From Paragorgia papillata (lineage: Eukaryota > Cnidaria > Anthozoa > Scleralcyonacea > Coralliidae): a stretch of 64,000 nucleotides of DNA. A program made the position numbers and the translations under genes. Shown in pieces: positions 33,601 to 44,574 of this stretch. The DNA is taken from positions 6,487,001-6,551,000 of the forward strand of contig JAWNZC010000351.1 of assembly GCA_035771165.1 (NCBI GenBank), in the 5' to 3' direction. Under the pieces are notes generated by a model, which did not search any database, was not told the DNA's origin, and saw only the letters and a list, made by a program, of their open reading frames with translations. Position 1 is the stretch's first letter. Each line of letters opens with the position of its first letter.

Positions 33601-36074
33601 AACCTTGTGCTTTCAGCTTTCTCTCGAACTACTGCCTTGTGTGGGATATAGCATTCCCTTCCTACCACAGTCTTTTGGGCACGTTCCACCACACCTTGGC
33701 TCAGTTGCTCTTTAATTATTTCATCGTATTCATTTATAACTTTCGACTTGTCGAGTTTACGCACCAGATTGTTCAATCTTCGCAAGCTTGCTTCTTTTCC
33801 CTTTGGCAATGGAGGGTGGTTTCCCTTCCAGGGCAGACCAGTCCGATACCATCCTTCTTGATTTCTTTCCAACTGTTCTTTGAATTCTTCATATACTTCG
33901 TTTTGGTCCCCAATGGCTGAATCTGCTAGGCCGAGTACGTCCAGTTTACAGAGTTCCTCGTAATCTGCATTTGCCGTTTGCGTGAGTAACATTGCGGTGA
34001 TGTCGAATTCTTGACCGGGGGAAGTGATAGTCCATCCCAATTTCGTTAGATTTGCTACAGGACTCCATTCATCGTTTCCAATGCGTGCTGGTTCTGCGGT
34101 GCTGATTCGTGGACATTCGCTGTTTCCAAGGATTAGGTGGACAGGTAGGTCTGATTTCTCATCTTTATCTTCCATGACAACTCCTTTAAGATGTGGGTTT
34201 TCGGCTAGGAGTCTTTTGTAGTGAGGATTCTTCATGGTCATTAACTGCGGTTTTTCAATTTTCGTGACGTTTACGTCCATGTCGAAATCTCCTTTCAACG
34301 AGCGCAGTTTAATCTGATAAGTCTCCATCTTTCGTGTCGTTGCCCCGAGCATCATTTCAATTTTTCGCATTCCAGAGCTTTGTGGTCTTGCGCCAATTCG
34401 CTTGAGTAATGCCGCCGAGGCATATGAACTCCCTGCTCCAGAATCCAGCAAGGCACGACATTTTATTCCATGGACTTCCACAACGACGACTGGATAGACG
34501 ACTTGTTGGTCGCTCCCTTGTTTGGCGGTCTTGATTGTGTCAACTGGTATTTCTTTATCACAAATCGAAGTGTGATGTTTTGCGTCACAGTTTCGACAGT
34601 TCAATCGACTTTTGCATTCTGCTGCTCTATGACCAGCCTTCGCACAGTTAAAACAAAGGCGCTTCTGTTGAAGAAGGCGTCTTCTTTCGGTGGCGTCGAC
34701 CACTTTATTACATTCGACGGATTTGTGCTCTTCACTGACGCAATAAACGCATTTTTGGAATCGGATTTCCCCTTGATGTTGTTGTTGAGTGCGATACGAA
34801 GACGTATTTTGAGGTTCCCATCTCTTTCTTCGATGCGACGGCGGACTTTCGTGATCTTTCTCTTTAGGTTTGTTGCGGATAGGATTCCTTTCGGTCCACC
34901 TTCGAATCGCGTCTACAAATTTTGGGAAATCCCATTCTTGCCACTCGTCGTCATCCCTGACCAAATCGCCACGAATTCCTTCTAGCTTGTCTACTGACAT
35001 TCGCACATAGCCGTTTACTTCTTTAAGTTTTCCCATAGTTTCCAACGCTTGTACGTTGAACAAGAGTTTTTCATGAAAGTCATGAATTTTTGACGGTTGC
35101 GCTCCATTGATTACGGGCAATGCCATGATGTTTTGCACGTACGCATTTACTATTTCCGACGTCTTCCCATATTTGCTCTTCAATATATTTTTGGCTCGCG
35201 TATATCCCTCGGTTGTAAATGGCAACCCCTCTATCAATGCTCTTACCTTTGGTTGTAGGAGCTCCTTGAGGTAGGCAAACTTCGTTACAGCGGCTACATC
35301 GGTTTGACCATCAACTTCGACTTCGAAAACCCCCCAGAAGCGGCGCCAGTCAGTATGCGCTCCGTTGAACTTGGTAATTACCAGCTTTGGAAGCTTCGTG
35401 CGGTTAGTGTCGGTTGGTTTCGTCGGACTTTTGTCCTTTTTAGATTCCTCTAACTTTTGTTCGAAGCGTAGTTTTTGCTCGTACTGCTCACGTTCAAAGG
35501 CCAGTTGCCCCTCACGCGCTTTCGCCTTCAGCGCATTCTCGATTTCTTTCGCCTTGATCTCTTCGTTGGATTTTAATTCAGCTAAACACTGCTGTAGGTG
35601 TTCGATTTCCACGTCGACTTCATCTACTTGGTTTTCTATCTCCTTGCTCCAATTTGTTACGGTATCTTCGTCGTCCCCTCGTTCGAACTTAGTTTCAACA
35701 AGTTCAAGTTTTATCGTGTCGATGCTCGCTGTTATTGAAATCAATGCTTCACGTTGTCTCTCAATGGCGACGGCGTTTCTTTTCTTCAAGATGTCTGGTG
35801 TTTTTCCTTTCGTAAACTTTAATAACTTCACCTTCCCAGCTAAGTCTTTCTCCAGCTTTTCCATTTTTTCCGATCCCGTCGGAGGTGCCACTTTGTCGCG
35901 AATGCTCAATCTAACGTGCCGTTCTTCACGACAATCACAATGTTTTAGTTTTTTGTTCACTTTATCTGGTACTTCACTCTCTCTAGTCACTCTTATCACA
36001 CTCTCCCTCGTCTTAACATACACATGTTTTTTACTGTCCAAATTTTGAAGTGTTTTCTGTTCGACATCTGTCAT
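30621..36074 (-). pseudogene. BEL/Pao Gag-Pol polyprotein, two frameshifts
   Basis: The first frame (36074-32310, 1254 residues) has a coiled-coil Gag (about 65-220) and a capsid-like region (230-400). Zinc knuckles (442-505, CFNCAKAGHRAAEC) follow, then an aspartic protease with DSG at 544-546. Next come the reverse transcriptase with YVDD at 950-953 and RNase H starting near FGDASGKG (about 1125). A frameshift near 32320 leads into the second frame (down to 31463). That frame holds the integrase zinc-binding domain (H...H...CPGC) and the first catalytic Asp (VVGVDYAGP). Another shift near 31465 leads to the third frame (SDNGRTF, then WWGGQFERMVG with the catalytic Glu; C-terminal domain to 30621). 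No envelope gene. With LTRs almost identical, the frameshifts are either very recent, copied in trans, or sequencing errors. Confidence 0.88.
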
Positions 36075-36144
36075 CTATACCTATTTCTTAACCTAAACCA
36101 ATTACCGTAATTAACAACTTGCGTCATAAGCTATATTTACGACA
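35894..36144 (-). repeat. 5' LTR of the BEL/Pao element
   Basis: 251 bp, TG...CA ends with TGTCG/CGACA inverted termini. The gag-pol ATG at 36074 lies inside this LTR, 71 bases from its start, so the LTR codes for about the first 60 residues of Gag. Confidence 0.9.
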
Positions 36145-37426
36145 GTGGCTCTGACACGTCACGCTGGAAGTAAGGTAAACAATAAACCTTACACGCGCAC
36201 AAGAAAGAGTACACTGGATAAAATTAAAAAGGACGTATTCAAACACGACCCAAAAAAGATCATGCACAATATTATAGCCGAAAGGGGTGGAATAGATAAC
36301 GTGCGATCGGGTAGTGAAATACCTAGGAACAGGAAACAGGTATATAATATAATACAGTCGACCACTTTCACGGAAAAAATTTCAGATCCACTTCAGTACC
36401 TGATGCAAAAATGTAAAGAAGAAATACAAGATGACAGTACGGCATTGATCCGCTCCGTTCAAGTGACTCCGGAACCCATAATCTTTCTTGCCACAAAGCG
36501 GCAACAACTTAAGGACATGGAAAGGTTTTGCACAGATCCAGAAATGTTTTGTATTCTTGGAGTAAATGCAACATTTGACTTGTGCGACTACTACATGACC
36601 TTCGCAACTTATCGGAATCCCATCCTTCAAACCAAGAATGGAAATTCTCCTGCCATTATTGGACCTGGTATATTACACAAGTCAAAGCTTGAACGGTCTT
36701 ACTACGTTTTGGGTTCTGAGATTGTAAGATGGCATCCACCCTGCGCAGGCGTTTAAGCTTTAGGTACAGACGGATAAATTAATATGGTAAATGCTCTATT
36801 GCGTACTTTTCGAAGTGCTGTGCATTTAAGGTGCGACCTCCACAGGAAGGACAACATACTGAGCAAGCTTTCAGCTCTGGGAATTCCGAGTGCAATAAGC
36901 AAAGAATATCTGGCCGACATATTTGGACGGGGAGACGAGGGTGGCCTAATCCATTCCTTATCATCAAAGGAATTTGACGACGCATTGCATGGATAAGGTG
37001 AAGGCAACTTGGGAAACCAGGCATGCCAAAGGAGCAGACTTTCTCTCATATTTTGTTGAGAAAAAGGCCAAAACTATAAAGGAAACGATGACAGTGGAAG
37101 TTCGCTCTCTGTGTGGTTTGGGTTTCCCGCCTGATGTCTACACCCAGAATGCCAGCGAGTCGATGAATAAGGTTTTAAAAGAAGAAGATCAAGACGACAA
37201 CAGCTTCGGAAGAAAGAAAAAAACTGTATGCGACATTGTAGAGCGCTTCCGGAAAGTCGTCAAAAGGCAAGAGCAGGAACAATTTCTGGCTGTGTTAGGA
37301 AGAGGAGAATATCAAATTAAAGAGAGATTTAAATATTTAGAAGCAGGTGAAACCTATTTCAAAATGAACGAAAAACAGAAGGCGGTCGTAAAGAAGAATT
37401 TCTTCGACTGTTCTTTAACTGATGCC

Positions 37427-39223
37427 TGGCTAGAAATCCAGGACACTCAGCGGCAGTGGCCTGTGGGCTCATATTTAGATGGGAATATTAATTTGAAAAT
37501 TCTGATGGCTAAATATCGATCATTTCGGCTATAAACAGAAGTCTATAGCAATAAATTAAAGTAGAGTTATTCGCTAAAATGTCTTATTGACCCATTTCTT
37601 ACCCAAATATCAAATTACAAAAGGTTTAATCGTCTAGACAGGCCTATACACTCATACTCACAAAAATTGCCGCATAAATTTCGGTTATTATTTCTGAATC
37701 CACAGTCACATTTAATAATAATAATAACAGCGGTTAAGACCCTGGCAACCTAGCAACAGCTCCATAAGAAATGGCGGACAAGAATCCGAAATTATCGAGG
37801 AATGCATTGCTTCTTCACGCCGAGTTCAGTATTTATCTCGGCGCTTGATGGATTAAATTACAACGACTCGGCTGCAATAAATCGTACATTTTAAGGTCTT
37901 TGGGAACCTATTAAACAACGAAAAAGTGGAACGAACAACTCCGCAAAACAAAGTAACGTTCATCCCGAGCAAATTCAGACGTTCGCATCGTGGACAAACA
38001 ACACAGAAGCAGCCAAAATTGGAGCTCCAAAATAAGTGATATAGCAGATTAATAGACTTTAAACAGCGAATAAGAGGTATGTTTGTGAGGGGCTCGGGAA
38101 CCTATTTAGGACGCTCCAAACTTAATAGAAATTGTAGTGCTGAACGATTGTTCAATTTGTTGAAGTTTTGGACGTTCGCATGTCGGAATTTACAATAGTA
38201 AATAACCGAAAATGATTGTTCTTTATATTTCCTTAAGAAATCTATTGAAGGACGCCATATTGAATTAATTAAAAAGGGATTCAGTGCGCATGCTTTGCCG
38301 CCATGTTGTCCTGGATTTCTGGCCATGATGGCTAGAAATCCAGGACACTCAGCGGCAGTGGCCTGTGGGCTCATATTTAGATGGGATATTAATTTGAAAA
38401 TTCTGATGGCTAAATATCGATAATTTCGGCTATAAACAGAAGTCTATAACAATAAATTAAAGTAGAGTTATTCGCCAAAATGTCTTATTGACCCATTTCT
38501 TACATAAATATCAAATTACAAAAGGTTTAATCGTCTAGACAGGCCTGTACACTCACACTCACAAAAATTGCCGCATAAATTTCGGTTATTATTTCTGAAT
38601 CCACAGTCACATTTAATAATAATAACATCGGTTAAGACCCTAGCAACCTAGCAACAGCTCCATAAGAAATGGCGGACAAGAACCCGAAATTATCGAGGAA
38701 TGCATTGCTTCTTCACGCCGAGTTCAGTATTTATCTCGGCGCTTGATGGATTAAATTACAACGACTCGGCTGCAATAAATCGTACATTTTAAGGTGTTTG
38801 GGAACCTATTAAACAACGAAAAAGTGGAACGAACAACTCCGCAAAACAAAGTAACGTTCATCCCGAGCAAATTCAGACGTTCGCATCGTGGACAAACAAC
38901 ACAGAAGCAGCCAAAATTGGAGCTCCAAAATAAGTGCTATAGCAGATTAATAGACTTTAAACAGCGAATAGGAGGTATGCTTACGAGGTGCTCGGGAACC
39001 TATTTAGGACGCTCCAAACTTAATAGAAATTGTAGGGCTCAACGATTGTTCAATTTGGTGAAGTTTTGGACGTTCGCATGTCGGAATTTACAATAGTAAA
39101 TAACCGAAAATGATTGTTTTTTATATTTCCTTAAGAAATCTATTGAAGGACGCCATATTGAATTAATTAAAAAGGGATTCAGTGCGCATGCTTTGCCGCC
39201 ATGTTGTCCTCGATTTCTGGCCA
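37427..39223. mobile_element. Tandem dimer of the 0.9-kb TIR element
   Basis: Two units (37427-38325, 899 bp; 38329-39223, 895 bp) lie in direct orientation, separated by TGA, each with TGGCTAGAAATCC and GGATTTCTGGCCA-type ends. The pair is flanked by TGCC (37423-37426 and 39224-39227), and removing it restores the MULE-like frame across ...LTDA/NLVQTGG. A third copy is at 6336-9320. The apparent coding tail reading into 37534 is transposon sequence, not the gene's C-terminus. Confidence 0.85.
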
Positions 39224-40390
39224 TGCCAATCTTGTCCAAACCGGCGGGTGTGTAGTAAAGGCACCTAACTACAGAGATGTCTCCACTAGTAACGAAAATT
39301 GGTTGGTAGCTTCGAAGCGGATTCCTGGAAAGCCTCATTCGGTTACCGTTGCTAAAACTGGAAGAGTGGTGTGTGACAAGGCATGTGTGGACTCAGCACA
39401 ATACAATATCTGTTCCCATACACTAGCTGTAGCTGAAACTCTGGGAATCCTTGCACAGTTTATTCAGTGGTTCCGCAAATGCAAGAAAACCGGTTCTACG
39501 ACGAGGATGGCAAACGTCGACATGCCAAAAGGAAGTGGACAAAAGAAAAAGGCCACACAAAGGCGCAAAGGCAAAGCTAATGTTATACCAGAAGTTAAGA
39601 CAGCTTTACCACTTGTTAGTAGGTTGCCAACATCAGAAGTGCTCTCTTCAAATGGGCCTTTTATCTACAGTAACTACACCAATCCACAAGTAACGGCCAT
39701 AGAAGAATCGCCATTACCACAACCTAGTGGTTATTCCCATTCAACGTCACCAGCAAATCGCACAACACCGCAGATTCCCGTTGTGACCTCGGCATTTACG
39801 TCAAGTTCGATACACACGACGCTGCCGCAGTTACAGTCGCTTAGTTCATCACTGCAGTTTCCGTCCTTTCACTCGGCTGTAACGCCACAATTCCCACAAA
39901 GTAGCAGACGACCGACCGGATCCTTACCCAGGTTCAATAGAAATAACTCTACTACATCTTTGTGACCCACGGGTGACAACATGTCATGGTTGTGGTCAGC
40001 CTATACGAAGCCCGGGTATGCTAATACCACCGCCAGCTGACATGGTTCTAGTTACAAAAATGCGACGCGATTATTCCGCAGGAGGAGAGAAACGTCAAGG
40101 AAAGGTTGGCAACGTCTATTTCCACAGCAACGTTGGGTGCATCAAGTCGAAGTGTGCCCACTTTTTCCCGTCACTTCTTTGTGTGTCAGCACACGTAGCA
40201 AATGTACTCACGCCTATTCACAAGCAACACTTGTTAACGTCGTTAGGGTTTTCCGTTTAGATCTAACGAGCTTATACATAATAATAAAGAGATATTAAAA
40301 CGCAGTTACGGTGTTGCTGTTATTATAACGTTGGTAGAAGTAAGTTACTCGCAGAATATTTTTAATAATCGTTCAGGTTGTTAACCATGA

Positions 40391-41194
40391 GATATCCTGG
40401 TCAACATATACATTTCGTGATTTTTGTAATACAACCAATACGCCTTCAGTCTTATGGTTAAAATACCACCGAGAAAGCCTATAGTAAATCGTTGCGCAAC
40501 TTCGGCAAAGTCGGATTTATTAATTTAATACGCGCCCTTGTCTAAGATACGGTTATGTTGATTGATAATGTTGCCACTTGCATGGTTAAAGATTTAGACA
40601 GAACTATAAATAAGAGAGTGTACTGTGTGTGTAGTATGAAACGAGCGTGTGCATTGAGACAGGAGAAATAAACCTATTGAAACCCCACAATTGTGATCGA
40701 AGAACAGCTTAGCGGAGGCGAGCATTTGCGACAGAAGAAAGTGTCTCTTAATATTTATGAGGCTTGAGGCAAACATTTCACTTTTTGGGAGTCGAACTCG
40801 AAGCAAATTAGCTTAAATATTAGAGGACCTTATTTGTATTGAGTTTGGCCGGACTCATAAAAGGTTAATAAGAAAAGATTTATATTTATATTATATAAGT
40901 AAGGGTGCGTAGCATTTCACTTCAAAGGGAAAAGCAAAAAGCGCGTAAATCACACGTTTTATCAGATAAAAAGGCACATTTTGGTGTCAAAAGGGAACAC
41001 CCCCCCCCCCCCGAAACTTAGCCAAACTAGACAAATATTATTATTATTATAATTGTTATAATTATTGTAATTATTATAATTATTATAATTATTTATTATT
41101 ATTTATTGATTATTATTATTATTATTATTATTAATATTAATATTATTATTATTAATATTATTACTATTGTCATCGTCCATCGTCCATCGTCCAT
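40391..41194 (-). repeat. Right terminal inverted repeat of the large element
   Basis: Inverted copy of 25991-26896, differing mainly in the length of the microsatellite, the C-run (14 versus 8) and the CATCGTC minisatellite (3-4 versus about 8 units), as expected from slippage after insertion. Confidence 0.75.
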
Positions 41195-41772
41195 GTTTTA
41201 GCACATGCCTAACTTTATATCCTGTAGTAATTATAGTCCTTTTATAGTAGTCTTAATATAAAATCCTTGTACATATATACGATTCAAATATACAAAATAA
41301 AGTCAGTTGTGACTCCTGAATAGAAGTTGTGTATTGCGCTTCGTATCAAGATGAGCGATAACAACAGCACAAAACCCAACAGTAGGAGATAAAGTATATT
41401 GAACAACAGGCACTTAGTGGGTTTTTTGATATCAAAAGTCGGGCAATTTCCGTTTCAGTCGGGCAAAATGTTCTCCGCCCCCCCCCCCCCCCCCCTATAA
41501 ATTAGTGCCCGTACGCATCTGCAAACTCCCCTGGTCCGATCTGTGGCTATGAAGGATCCTAGTGATAATTTTATTTGCCAAAATGGACGAAAATTTAATG
41601 GCTTTGTTCAACTGCACCAGTTTCCTAATGAAAGCCGTCAAACTGTTCGGTACAGGTCAGTATATGTCCTCAAAATAACCCAGTACCTCAAAACATACAC
41701 AGGCATTTAACTTGTTGTAAGTCATCAAAAATAACATTGACGTCTAAGCTGACTGTTGATTATTAATGACTA
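41195..41772. other. Spacer, possible solo-LTR-like segment
   Basis: No gene. 41194-41345 begins TGTTTTAGCACATG and has AATAAA followed by a short 3' part, resembling an LTR, but no partner or TSD was found. A C-run block with TCGGGCAA repeats (41440-41515) mirrors 25715-25830. Near 41650-41695 CAGTACCTCAAAACATACAC is the inverted form of a motif repeated at 45.05-45.91 kb. Confidence 0.35.
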
Positions 41773-42142
41773 AGGCCCCGTTCACACTATACCGGATAGC
41801 TTTTGTGCCGGCACGAAAACCATACCGGATAGGCCTTCTGTTCACACACAAAACGCCTGTTCCGGCACAATTTCTGTGCCGGCACGCCGTTGCGCCGCTC
41901 CGATCTCGAAAGAGGTACATCTTGTATCGGATAGCTTTTTGTGCCGTTTCAGCTCCAGTGTGAACGGAGATCGAAATCGTTTCGGAAGTATATTAATAGA
42001 ATAGAGCGTGGTGATTGGTTGGATCACGGGGTTATATCGTATTCGGCACGAAACTGCGCATAATTATGCCGTCTGTTCACACTATACCGGATAGGTTTTC
42101 GTGCCGGCACGAAAACCTATCCGGTATAGTGTGAACGGGGCC
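41773..42142. mobile_element. 370-bp MITE, GGCCCCGTTCACACT family, copy 1
   Basis: The ends GGCCCCGTTCACACTATACC and GGTATAGTGTGAACGGGGCC are perfect inverted repeats. The inner part contains further GTGCCGGCAC palindromes. Copy 2 at 52108-52472 is in the opposite orientation and very similar throughout. Flanks are TAA and ACA here; TTA and TAA at copy 2, so a TWA duplication is possible but not clean. Confidence 0.75.
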
Positions 42143-42678
42143 ACATGTATCTTTCTGGAAAACTACTAACAATTGGAAAATCGTCATATTGCACTGCAAC
42201 AGGGAGGCTGAAGCGTGTTTGTTATGAGTTATAAGAATGAAATTTTTCATGGAACAGCTCCTAAATGTTGTGAACTTAAATATAAGTTTGCAAGTTAGGT
42301 ATTTTATAACAGGAAAATATATCATCATTATGTCTTAAAACAAAAGTTCCACCTAAAAGTCGACATTATCGAATCATTGAGTGCTATATAGGGAACATAA
42401 AAAGCACAGTCTTTGTTTGTTTTGTACGGTGGCCCACAAGGGCAACACGGAAATAAACGAAGACATAGAAGATTTATATTCCAAAAGCACAATATACGTA
42501 TTTACAGTACAGATAAATGTCCAACCGAAAAATATATCCAGCCGAAATATATTCCAGCCGAGAAATATTTCCAGCGAAGAAATATTTTGAGCCGAAGTAT
42601 TCCAACAATGCATCCCATAAGCCTTTGCGAACACATATAAGCCAGCGTACCGCTGTTACTGGATGAGTGGCATCTACT

Positions 42679-44052
42679 ATGGATGGAAGTCGCGGTAATA
42701 TGTTCATTTGCGTGAAGTGTGGTTGCCATCTGCAAAGTAGTTTTAGGTTTTGTCCTAAATGTGGAATGCAAGTTTGTGGCCATTCACAAGGTGAAAGAGA
42801 GAGCCATACCCAAGTTCAAAACCCTGAATCTTCGTCCCGGTTTCAGACAAAGCTTTCTTTTCCCAATTTTGAAAAGTATAAAAGCCTGAAGGAACAGGAT
42901 AGAAGAGGATTTGATAATCGATCAAATACCAGAAAGAAAAAACGTATCGCGATTGAATCGGTTCTTATTCGGGTGGGAGTGATGAACCAAGATATGACAC
43001 CTAGAAGGGGAGAGACCTTGCCGGTGAAAGTTCCGTCTTCTGCAACGCCAGATGAGATCGTACAAGCGGCTGTTGCGAAACACACCGCGTTTAATAAACG
43101 GTTCCAGCACGACGCAAACTACCGTTTAAGGTGAGGTGAGTTTCGTTCCAGGAACAAGCCCTGCCGAACCGTTCACGTTGAAGCGGTATAAAGACGAGTC
43201 TGGTTACGGTTATTCTAAGATAACCTTATTTATTCGACCTGTTGGCAACATTGTGCAACAGCTTCAACAGATTATAGAGTCTGATTCCGACACAAGTTCA
43301 GATGGTGGGAACTTCATGAATAATGTGGATAAGCCGGCATTTTTAGAGAACGAACGTGCTAAAGCAGAAGTTAAAACTGTTGAGCAATCGGATGGTCCAA
43401 GTTGTTCAACAACGGCCGAAAATCGGCGTGGCGATGTGTCTGAACAACCTCAAATTTCTCTTTTGGTCAACTGTCCGACATGTGGCATCAGATTTCCCGT
43501 GGCGCAAATCGAAGAGCATGCGGATTTGTGTGCGGATTTCCTTGTGGAACTTCCAGATCCAAATCCAGCCAGATTGTCATCTCCAGGACAAGAAGGTAAC
43601 CGTACGTTCAAAAACTTTTAAGCCAGCTGAGTATAGCGTCATTACTCAAACCGAAATGTCTCGCCCAGTTTTGTATATTCGTGTACTGTAGTTTCTGTGC
43701 GTGCATTAAAAATTTTTGGAGCGCAACACGTGACGTACGGTTGGACTATTTTCGTTTGTTTTACGATTGGGCTATTGTCGTTTGTTTTACTTATATAGTA
43801 GAAGAACACAGATGTGTTAAAGAAGAAATCTGTAACTTGAAAGAACAGCTGAGCGCAGAAACTATTCGGGTTACATTGCGAAGAAAGAATCTATGGCTAG
43901 ATTACGTGGGGGCAAGAAACAACAATTATAACCCGTGTCACCTGATAAAAATAACCTTTTGCGGTGAACCAGCCATAGATGATGGTGGACCTAAACGAGA
44001 GTTTTTTACGGGTAACGACTTTGATACCAGCTTATTGTTAGCAGTGGCGTAG
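42679..44052 (+). pseudogene. Zinc-ribbon / HECT E3-like protein, truncated before the catalytic cysteine
   Basis: The first frame (to 43134) starts MDGSRGNMF with a zinc ribbon CVKCG-x9-CPKCG. It then has a basic stretch and a region ending HDANYRLR; an adjacent TGA and short GTGAG duplication shift the frame. The second frame (from 43139) continues to a C2HC finger (CPTCGIRF-x9-H-x3-C), similar to ubiquitin-binding zinc fingers. A donor at GAAG/GTAACC and acceptor ATATAG/TAGAAG (about 43593-43800) join in frame to VEEHRCVKEEI. The exon then runs into the start of a HECT-type domain: KITFCGEPAIDDGGPKREFF. After this a donor-like GTAACG occurs and the rest of HECT is missing. The layout resembles G2E3-like proteins common in cnidarian and fish repeats. 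Ubiquitin-ligase function is family inference; this copy is dead. Confidence 0.6.
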
Positions 44053-44161
44053 CGTGACCATTCTGAGCGGGGGTGGGGTGGGGGGGGGGGTGTACCTCTA
44101 TTGCGCTTCCTCAATTACCGACCAACTCATTTTTATGTCCAATTTACATACCAATTTTCGA

Positions 44162-44506
44162 TCAATTTAGCGATAAATCACGTTTTTCTCTCCAAAATCT
44201 CTGTTTTACCGACAAGTTCTCCATGAGCGCAACAATTGTTTTGTACTCGAAACCTTTTCGGAAGTATTGTTGAATCAAGGTCATTTCTTCATCCGTATTT
44301 TCATCAGCTCCTTTCTCTGTACCACAGCGAGTACAGAAAGCGTCGAACTGTGACATTACAAAACCACACTGACAAGTTGTTCCAGACTCGGTATTATCGT
44401 TACGTCTTGTCTCATTGGTATTCTCAGCACCACAGTTAGTACAGAAATTGTACAGAGTTGGCAGGTCAGCGTTGCATTGACGGCAAGTTGCAATTTCCGA
44501 CGCCAT
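44162..44506 (-). pseudogene. Double zinc-ribbon protein, N-terminal exon only
   Basis: Starts MASEIATCRQC with a good CAAAATGG context. It has two zinc ribbons (CRQC-x10-CTNCG and CQCG-x8-CTRCG), then an acidic linker and EEMTLIQQYFRKGFEYKTIV, a helix like the N-terminal helix-turn-helix seen before integrase-core domains in cnidarian transposase-like proteins. A donor (TCG/GTAAAA) follows LMENLS; the residues after it are probably intron read-through. It shares the ribbon type with the HECT-like gene on the other side of the same element. The ORF frame extends upstream to 44557, but the ATG at 44506 precedes the domain directly. Confidence 0.5.
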
Positions 44507-44574
44507 TTTGCGTATGTTTGCGCTGAACCATACGTCACCCAATGACAGCTGTTGCACAAAGGTTTATGGGATGC

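Larger units (their letters stand above)
30266..36144 (-). mobile_element. BEL/Pao LTR retrotransposon, near-complete
   Basis: The 5879-bp element is bounded by two 251-bp LTRs (TGTCG...CGACA) and a 4-bp duplication GTGG (30262-30265 and 36145-36148). By eye the LTRs differ at a single base (C versus T near the 5'-proximal end), so insertion is recent. The primer-binding site starts TGGCACCTCC at 35890 reading down, two bases inside the 5' LTR, and a purine tract (AATAGGGGAG) precedes the 3' LTR at about 30517-30530. It disrupts the MULE-like gene; removing it rejoins that reading frame. Coding order gag, protease, RT, RNase H, integrase on the minus strand. Confidence 0.92.
27300..40260 (+). 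pseudogene. MULE-like transposase gene with SWIM zinc finger, broken
   Basis: Short Ser/Asp/Lys-rich upstream exons with GT/AG borders are visible near 27310-27366, 27467-27540, 27760-27830, 28900-28970 and 29505-29600. The main coding part starts near 29770 (ENPGYYGNDERLKVYQWG). It is interrupted by BEL at 30265 and resumes at 36149 (ALTRHAGSKV). The core reads ILGVNATFDLCDYY (the first catalytic Asp appears to be Asn), then ALGTDG after a TAA at 36754 and before a second TAA at 36775. A frameshift lies near 36980. The frame is then interrupted at 37426 and resumes at 39228 (NLVQTGGCVV) with a SWIM motif (C-x8-CSH in SAQYNICSHTLAVAE). A frameshift near 39965 precedes a C-terminal zinc region (CHGCGQ...IPPPADMVLV). 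Family identity is from memory of cnidarian repeats. Confidence 0.65.
25991..41194 (+). mobile_element. Large MULE-like transposon with 0.8-0.9 kb TIRs, containing nested insertions
   Basis: The left arm 25991-26896 is the inverted copy of the right arm 40391-41194; the inner edge is sharp (gatatc on both sides). Each arm runs outward through about 500 bp of unique sequence, a G or C run, an (AAT)n-type microsatellite, and ends in a GATGGAC/GTCCATC minisatellite. The interior is a multi-exon SWIM-domain transposase gene on the plus strand, a BEL/Pao insertion (30266-36144), and a 0.9-kb element dimer (37427-39223). Without these the element would be about 7.5 kb. I found no clear TSD outside the arms. 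MULE assignment rests on the transposase C-terminus and long TIRs. Confidence 0.65.

Noticed and set aside
35365..36048. 227-residue plus-strand ORF
   Set aside because: Antisense shadow of the BEL Gag frame.
36974..37534. C-terminus of the MULE-like protein at 37534
   Set aside because: The last 35 or so residues are the end of an inserted 0.9-kb element; the same sequence occurs at 6336 and 38329.
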